This document shows, one piece after another, positions 60,501 to 64,000 of a stretch of 64,000 nucleotides of DNA; the first letter of the stretch is position 1; each line of letters opens with the position of its first letter. The stretch is from Neovahlkampfia damariscottae (lineage: Eukaryota > Heterolobosea > Selenaionea > Neovahlkampfiida > Neovahlkampfiidae): positions 1 through 64,000 of the forward strand of contig JABLTG010000077.1 of assembly GCA_016618085.1 (NCBI GenBank). Reading direction: 5' to 3'. The notes under the pieces were generated by a model, which saw only the letters and a list, made by a program, of their open reading frames with translations, was not told the DNA's origin and ran no database searches. A program made the translations under genes and the position numbers.

Positions 60501-62621
60501 ATCAATGAAAACAAATTTTGCAGAAAAGTTTTTTGAGAAGAGTAATTGGTGATTATCGTATAATTCAATTTCTCCAAAATCTTTGAAATTTTCAAGATTT
60601 AGATCTTTAGTATTCTTTGATATCCAAGCAAAAACATCATGATCTTCATCAATATGTGAAATAGTTACATCTTCATCCAATAATTTTCTTTTGATATAAT
60701 TTGAAAATGAAAATGGTTTGATTGGCTTCACAATATAATCAAATTTTTTCAGTTTTTCAGAAACATTTTTTTGAAAAGTCATCAAAAAAATTGTTTTTTT
60801 TGGATCTAATTTTGAACTTATTTGATCAAAATTATCCAATGGTATTTCATTCCAAATGATAATATCAAATAATTTAAAATTTAAATTTGAAATTGAATTC
60901 AAATTTGAAACTACAACTGAATTTGAAATTCTGTCTAAAATGTCTTTCAGATACTCAGACTCATAATGTAAATTTTCATCAATGATTAAAATCTTTTTGT
61001 CTAATTTTTTTTCTTTTTCTTTTGGTGATTGTAAATCATACTCAATTGGAATTGTAAATGAAAATTCAGATCCTTCATTTTCGATTGATGTGACTTCTAT
61101 TTTTCCGTTCATTTTATTGACCAATTTTTTGGCAATGGATAAACCTAAACCAGTACCGATTTTAGAATCAGATTTTGTTATTTGTTTAAAAGGAGTAAAT
61201 AGTGTGTCCAATTTCTCCTTTGGAATACCTACACCATTATCTTTTATTGAAAAAATCAAATCTGTTCCTTCAATTTTCAAATTTACTTCAACCTTTCCCA
61301 TATTTGTGAATTTAATAGCATTTGATAATAAATTGGATAATATTTGATGAATTCTCTTTTTATCAATTTTCATTTTGTTTTTTAAATTCATGTCATGCAT
61401 TGGGTATCTTGTATACACTTCAATATTTTTTTGATAAACAATTGTTGAAAAAGATTCAACAACTTGATCAATTAATAAGAACAATTCTTCAATCTCAATC
61501 GAATTAGGATTAATTGTGAACTCACCTGATTGTAATTTTGAAAAATCAAGAATATCATTCAACAAAGACAAAGAAACATTTTTTGAATTTTCAGCAATAT
61601 CCAATAATTTCTTAGTTTCTCTCGTGTTATTATTCAAATTAAGTAACTCTAATGATCCACTTATACCTGTCAAAGCAACTCTTAAATCATGAAATACGTT
61701 CAAAAGACCTGAAGAAATTGTTGCTATATTTGTAACGTCATTTTCAATCACCAAAATTGATTTTCCTCCATTATGTGGATCACGAATCAACAGTACTTCA
61801 ACTTGTAAAATGATAGTTTTCTTTTGATATTTTGTCTGTGTTTCTTTTTCAAATATTTTTGTTCCAAAAATTTTTGTTGAATTGACAGAATTGAAAATTT
61901 TTTTCACTTCGCTTTCACTGAAACCATGTTTTTTTATTTCGACATATTTCTCTTGAACTGGTGAGCTTGGTTCAACTTCTTCATCTTCCATTTCTCTAAA
62001 TCTAGATTGTGAATTATTATTTCTCATTAATATTTCGCCATTCAAATCGTAAAGTGAAATAAAATGATTAATGTATGATTTAGTGCAATTTAAAAAGTAA
62101 CTATCTTCCTTATTCAAATTTAAATCAATTTTTGAGTAAATTGAAAAAACACATGTTTCATCAACACCTTTCATTTTTATAGGTTTTGCTTGTGAGTGTA
62201 AATAGACAGGTTGTTTTGATGAATATGAAAAAAAAGTTTCTGAGTATCTTTTTTTTGAACCTGTACAACCTCTTTTTGTTGCCTTCAAATTTTCCATTAA
62301 CTGGTCAAGTGAGTCATCAACTCCTATGTTTGACAGCTGTGAAGCTTCAGTTTTTCCATAAATATCTAAAACTACTTTGTTTGCCCAGTAAACTTTCCAA
62401 GTTTTTTCTTCTTCATTTATAGTCCAAACTGATGCTCCATATGGTGTATCTTCATAATTTTTTAAATCTTCTTCTTTTAAAATTCCTTTTGGCAATTTAA
62501 ATTCTTGGTATTGTGGTAAGTTGAAAGTTGAAATTTCTGTTTTTTCTTTTTTTTCTTTTTTTTTGAAGAATAGAAGAAAGAGCAGAATAATATTTAGCAG
62601 CAGAGAAAAGACCAACAACAT
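57522..62621 (-). CDS. Double hybrid sensor histidine kinase (1699 aa)
   Basis: An N-terminal membrane helix (MLLVFSLLLNIILLFLLFF) is followed by two tandem kinase modules. Module 1 has PAS-like segments, HisKA with FHDLRVALTGIS (phospho-His about 311), a full ATPase domain (N-box NLLSNAIKFTN, G1 DNGVGIP, G2 GTGLGLSIAKKL), degenerate receiver-like parts and a good receiver (IIFAEDNKFNQKIF, FTDYYMNELSG). Module 2 repeats PAS, has HisKA FTHSIRTPLNGVMGML, an ATPase-like region lacking G1 and G2, and an intact last receiver (FLIVEDNKMNQLVL, LMDVNMPIKDG, final HKPVKMDEL). Signal input is unknown. The start at 62621 follows AACCAATCACAG by about 17 bp. No introns in 5.1 kb. Confidence 0.92.
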   Translation of the reverse strand: MLLVFSLLLNIILLFLLFFKKKEKKEKTEISTFNLPQYQEFKLPKGILKEEDLKNYEDTPYGASVWTINEEEKTWKVYWANKVVLDIYGKTEASQLSNIGVDDSLDQLMENLKATKRGCTGSKKRYSETFFSYSSKQPVYLHSQAKPIKMKGVDETCVFSIYSKIDLNLNKEDSYFLNCTKSYINHFISLYDLNGEILMRNNNSQSRFREMEDEEVEPSSPVQEKYVEIKKHGFSESEVKKIFNSVNSTKIFGTKIFEKETQTKYQKKTIILQVEVLLIRDPHNGGKSILVIENDVTNIATISSGLLNVFHDLRVALTGISGSLELLNLNNNTRETKKLLDIAENSKNVSLSLLNDILDFSKLQSGEFTINPNSIEIEELFLLIDQVVESFSTIVYQKNIEVYTRYPMHDMNLKNKMKIDKKRIHQILSNLLSNAIKFTNMGKVEVNLKIEGTDLIFSIKDNGVGIPKEKLDTLFTPFKQITKSDSKIGTGLGLSIAKKLVNKMNGKIEVTSIENEGSEFSFTIPIEYDLQSPKEKEKKLDKKILIIDENLHYESEYLKDILDRISNSVVVSNLNSISNLNFKLFDIIIWNEIPLDNFDQISSKLDPKKTIFLMTFQKNVSEKLKKFDYIVKPIKPFSFSNYIKRKLLDEDVTISHIDEDHDVFAWISKNTKDLNLENFKDFGEIELYDNHQLLFSKNFSAKFVFIDVIHYKDYFDLIEEIRIQKKNCKIICFAKVFTKKAIKETLMYGFDDVISDFSIEVLTCLFKKWNVNYFNSSQKKIIFAEDNKFNQKIFSKFTKKFGNFDLEFVSNGEKLLEKYEDKSIIFTDYYMNELSGLDVAKKIKEKKSDIPIILVSGHNPGIHELINAKVDDFILKPIVLSDLNRVFIKYAHFLDDEEEDISKTERKDVPLPEWALDSNMNNMELEGHLEIFNFFPHPVNVVHLEENTNELRLLWGNTAGLNVWSKKSVEELTLIDMAQTSSQNVPYFKRILNYIQRTSNIFQDEYLIFPNGKPRTVQLCCAPIFLNKEEFKPSTLIFFQIPFNSELNEQDTRLLYCSKIYMKNLISIYDENAKKILFRNDLEYSLFGDKNLIPEEISKKIQKNLPQTKIGEKIVEENLVLKMEKEGLYFKDEYFKILDPCSGKKVILSNKYNITELKSINQLIFEFTHSIRTPLNGVMGMLQYLKHETNENLYQFNSIIESALDSSEHLNLIFNNILKMCEYQISKKLNEKLIYFVNFIQEIEKFLISKFVLIKVLNIQLLLKDVKIVVDVDLIYQIIFHLFSFISNNFLKTNFEIDITEEKYLSLNFIFEDGIDLNSTKEVDLLIAKNIINDLNGKFVFANSQFYIKIPIKVQFFHSKYFQVFDGKTCLLKTNDSLLKDIICQILNELKIKTTENLKETSLIIIDEPNLKELDQLKSEEAKIISLLDSNNIIKVSTEFLFKPLKITKFIQKISKIFSSTTTENEEKIKSTIVLFEDKSEPSESNIFSEIYNRVLISNSTEETFEILKENENEVQIIFVSMKFADKIELFDQSKFKFCILTSNPIQKFKKYLTIQKPLTSEKLKTILNGCNGNFKFLIVEDNKMNQLVLAKLLKKIIPNCDITIAVNGQEGVDLSVKEDYQLILMDVNMPIKDGIAASKEIKENKKTKGIPILIVTANFETEAKRIKEVVDIEDVIHKPVKMDELKLKIYKILKINIE

Positions 62622-62637
62622 AAAAAAAAACAAACTG

Positions 62638-62644
62638 TGATTGG
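62638..62644 (-). promoter_or_regulatory. CCAATCA element of the histidine kinase gene
   Basis: AACCAATCACAG on the minus strand lies 16 bp before the ATG at 62621 and decides between two nearby start choices. Confidence 0.5.
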
Positions 62645-63023
62645 TTGCAATTTAATTAACTTCAAATCTGATGGTTGATTGAAAAAATGGAAAGATTTAG
62701 GATAAATTTGTATGATCTTGGAATATTCAGACATTTGGAGTGTGATTATTAGTTTTGTTGATATAAATACATCAAAACATTTCAATAAATTATATTCTCA
62801 AATTAACTTTAATCTTTTGATGACTTCCCATTTTCCAAAAATTATAAACATCGCTTCCACATTCACTTTATCATCAACAGAATTAGAAAAATGATTCATT
62901 TAATCACTCACACTTCAATTCTCTTTCTTTATTTTTAATTTTGGTGAACTTTTGTTCTTCTGTTTTCTCTTTTTTTTCTTTGTTCCCTTTTCATTCTGTG
63001 TCTTTTTTTAAATTGTTGTTTAG

Positions 63024-63030
63024 CCAATCA
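63024..63030 (+). promoter_or_regulatory. CCAATCA element of the signal peptidase gene
   Basis: GCCAATCAGC lies 13 bp before the ATG at 63044. Confidence 0.5.
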
Positions 63031-63043
63031 GCTAATTGCTGTT

Positions 63044-63557
63044 ATGAAAAGAACAATTTTGAAAAACAGTTTTACTTTTTTATCCATTTACTGCACAGCA
63101 TGGTACTTCACCGACAATTTTTTTTCATTTGGAGTTGTTCATGGAAGAAGGTTTGTCTTGTTTTTTTATTAAGTCTTCAGCATGCAACCAACCTTTAACT
63201 TTGATTCAACCAATACTCTTATAATCACTGATAAAATCACCAAAAGGTTTCGTAGAGGTGATATTATAACTTTTATTTCACCAACTGATGAAAATTCATA
63301 CGCCGTTAAAAGAATTACAGCAACAGAAGGAGAAATTGTAAAAAATTCAAAGGACGAGTATGTTGTAATTCCAAAAGGTCACATTTGGGTTGAAGGTGAT
63401 AATAGATTGGTTTCATTAGATTCAAATTCATATGGTCCTGTAAGTGGTTCATTTTCTAAAATTTAAGATTTCTTTAGGATTAGTTCATTCACGTGTTTTA
63501 TACTCAATTTATCCGAAAGTTCAAAAGTTTATTAGATACAATACAAAAGAATTTTAA
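63044..63557 (+). CDS. Mitochondrial inner-membrane protease (IMP1/IMP2 type signal peptidase, S26)
   Basis: Exons 63044-63150, 63181-63439 and 63468-63557 give 151 residues. A membrane helix (FTFLSIYCTAWYFTDN) is followed by VVHGRSMQPTF with the nucleophile Ser, RGDIITFISP, and SYAVKRITATEGE with the catalytic Lys. HIWVEGDNRLVSLDSNSYGP and ISLGLVHSRVLYSIYP are the conserved C-terminal boxes. IMP1/IMP2 remove sorting signals from intermembrane-space proteins. The Ser codon is split by the 30-nt first intron. The second intron ends at TTTAAG (63467), giving GPISLGL; the next AG would bring a stop. Whether it is IMP1 or IMP2 is unclear. Confidence 0.92.
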
Positions 63558-64000
63558 ACCTTTCATTCAAAGTAATTTCAAGAATTTTTCAAAAAAATAC
63601 AAAATAAAATTACCACAACATCATTGTTTGAATTTTCAAGGATTTTCGAAAAACATCATTAAGGCAGTAATCCATTTTGAAGTTTTGAAACCAATTTTTG
63701 AATATAACTTTTGTGCTGAAATGTTTGACGTCATAACATGCAAAGTTATGAATTTAATTTTCCAAAATAAAGATGATTTAATTACATTTTCAATCATATA
63801 TCCTTCTGAATTCTTTTTTTACCAAGACTTTCTTGTTGTGAAAAAATACGATATAAAATATAACATGCAGGTTTGAAAAAACAATCACCTATTTCTTGGC
63901 ACAACTTTGCAAAATGTATTTTTCTTATTCATTGAATTTCTAAAAGTATCTTCAGTGTATGGTTCTGTAAAACAGTCTTTTTCAATCATCAGTATATCTT
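63558..64000. other. Window edge with undecided coding signals
   Basis: A long plus-strand frame (to 63876) without an ATG near its beginning encodes coding-like sequence (IIKAVIHFEVLKPIFEYNFC, DDLITFSIIYPSEFFFY). On the minus strand a frame from the window edge to about 63,890 also looks coding (MIEKDCFTEPYTEDTFRNSM). No CCAATCA element is present to pick a start. At least one partial gene is likely, but strand and limits are open. Confidence 0.3.

Larger units (their letters stand above)
62622..63043. other. Divergent gap with a possible small F-box-like ORF
   Basis: An ATG at 62712 opens a 60-codon frame (to 62894) starting MILEYSDIWSVIISFVDINT, which resembles an F-box. It has no CCAATCA close upstream (the nearest, at 62638, is 67 bp away and belongs to the kinase gene), and no exon continuing it is obvious. 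It may be a gene remnant or a short real gene. Confidence 0.3.

Overview
This window is nuclear DNA of a microbial eukaryote (protist). It is strongly AT-rich and gene-dense, with about 40 genes on both strands separated mostly by under 300 bp. About 70 introns can be placed by restoring reading frames and conserved protein motifs. They are uniformly tiny (about 28-47 nt), start with GTA or GTT and end in AG. All three standard stop codons are used. Eukaryotic complexes are represented throughout: ESCRT-III, oligosaccharyltransferase, COP9 signalosome, Elongator, RES splicing complex, RAD51C, cyclin, Ras and CAP. I cannot name the species. A free-living amoeba or flagellate (for example Heterolobosea or a relative) would fit, but that is a guess.

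Layout. 1-9 kb: an unidentified edge gene, an FTO-like 2-oxoglutarate dioxygenase, an OTU protease, a tail-anchored aldehyde dehydrogenase, an alpha/beta hydrolase, an F-box/ankyrin gene and a divergent LRR gene. 9-15.6 kb: an SLC35B1-type nucleotide(-sugar) transporter and a very unusual alpha-2-macroglobulin carrying a WWE domain and a WH2-like motif. 15.6-19 kb: a gene-poor stretch with an ankyrin gene fragment, small intronless ORFs of virus-like character, perfect hairpins, a tRNA-like sequence and a 90-nt hairpin. 19-25 kb: CHMP1, elongin-B, two tandem Ras genes, a GT10 fucosyltransferase and a cyclin. 25-34 kb: an AVL9-like DENN protein, ribophorin II, CAP, RAD51C and a zinc-finger protein. 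34-45 kb: two class-3 lipases, a type I membrane protein, a trypsin-fold protease, several unrecognised proteins and a TPR-thioredoxin fusion. 45-50 kb: a retroelement fragment, an unknown gene, ELP6 and two tandem myristoylated EF-hand genes. 49-64 kb: LAS1, a non-canonical adenylosuccinate-synthetase-like protein, a Cid1-type nucleotidyltransferase, an F-box/ankyrin protein, SNIP1, CSN4, a 1699-residue double hybrid histidine kinase and a mitochondrial IMP-type signal peptidase.

Two genome-wide properties stand out. First, almost every gene has a CCAATCA-like element (often TTGACCAATCA), in either orientation, about 0-60 bp before its start codon. Divergent pairs often share one element, with only 21-64 bp between their start codons. 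I used this element to choose starts. Second, the tiny introns make ORF calls unreliable: at least two are 3n long and stop-free, and one gene seems to need a 4-nt exon. The most interesting single loci are the WWE-macroglobulin-WH2 protein, the FTO homologue, the non-canonical PurA-like protein and the double histidine kinase.
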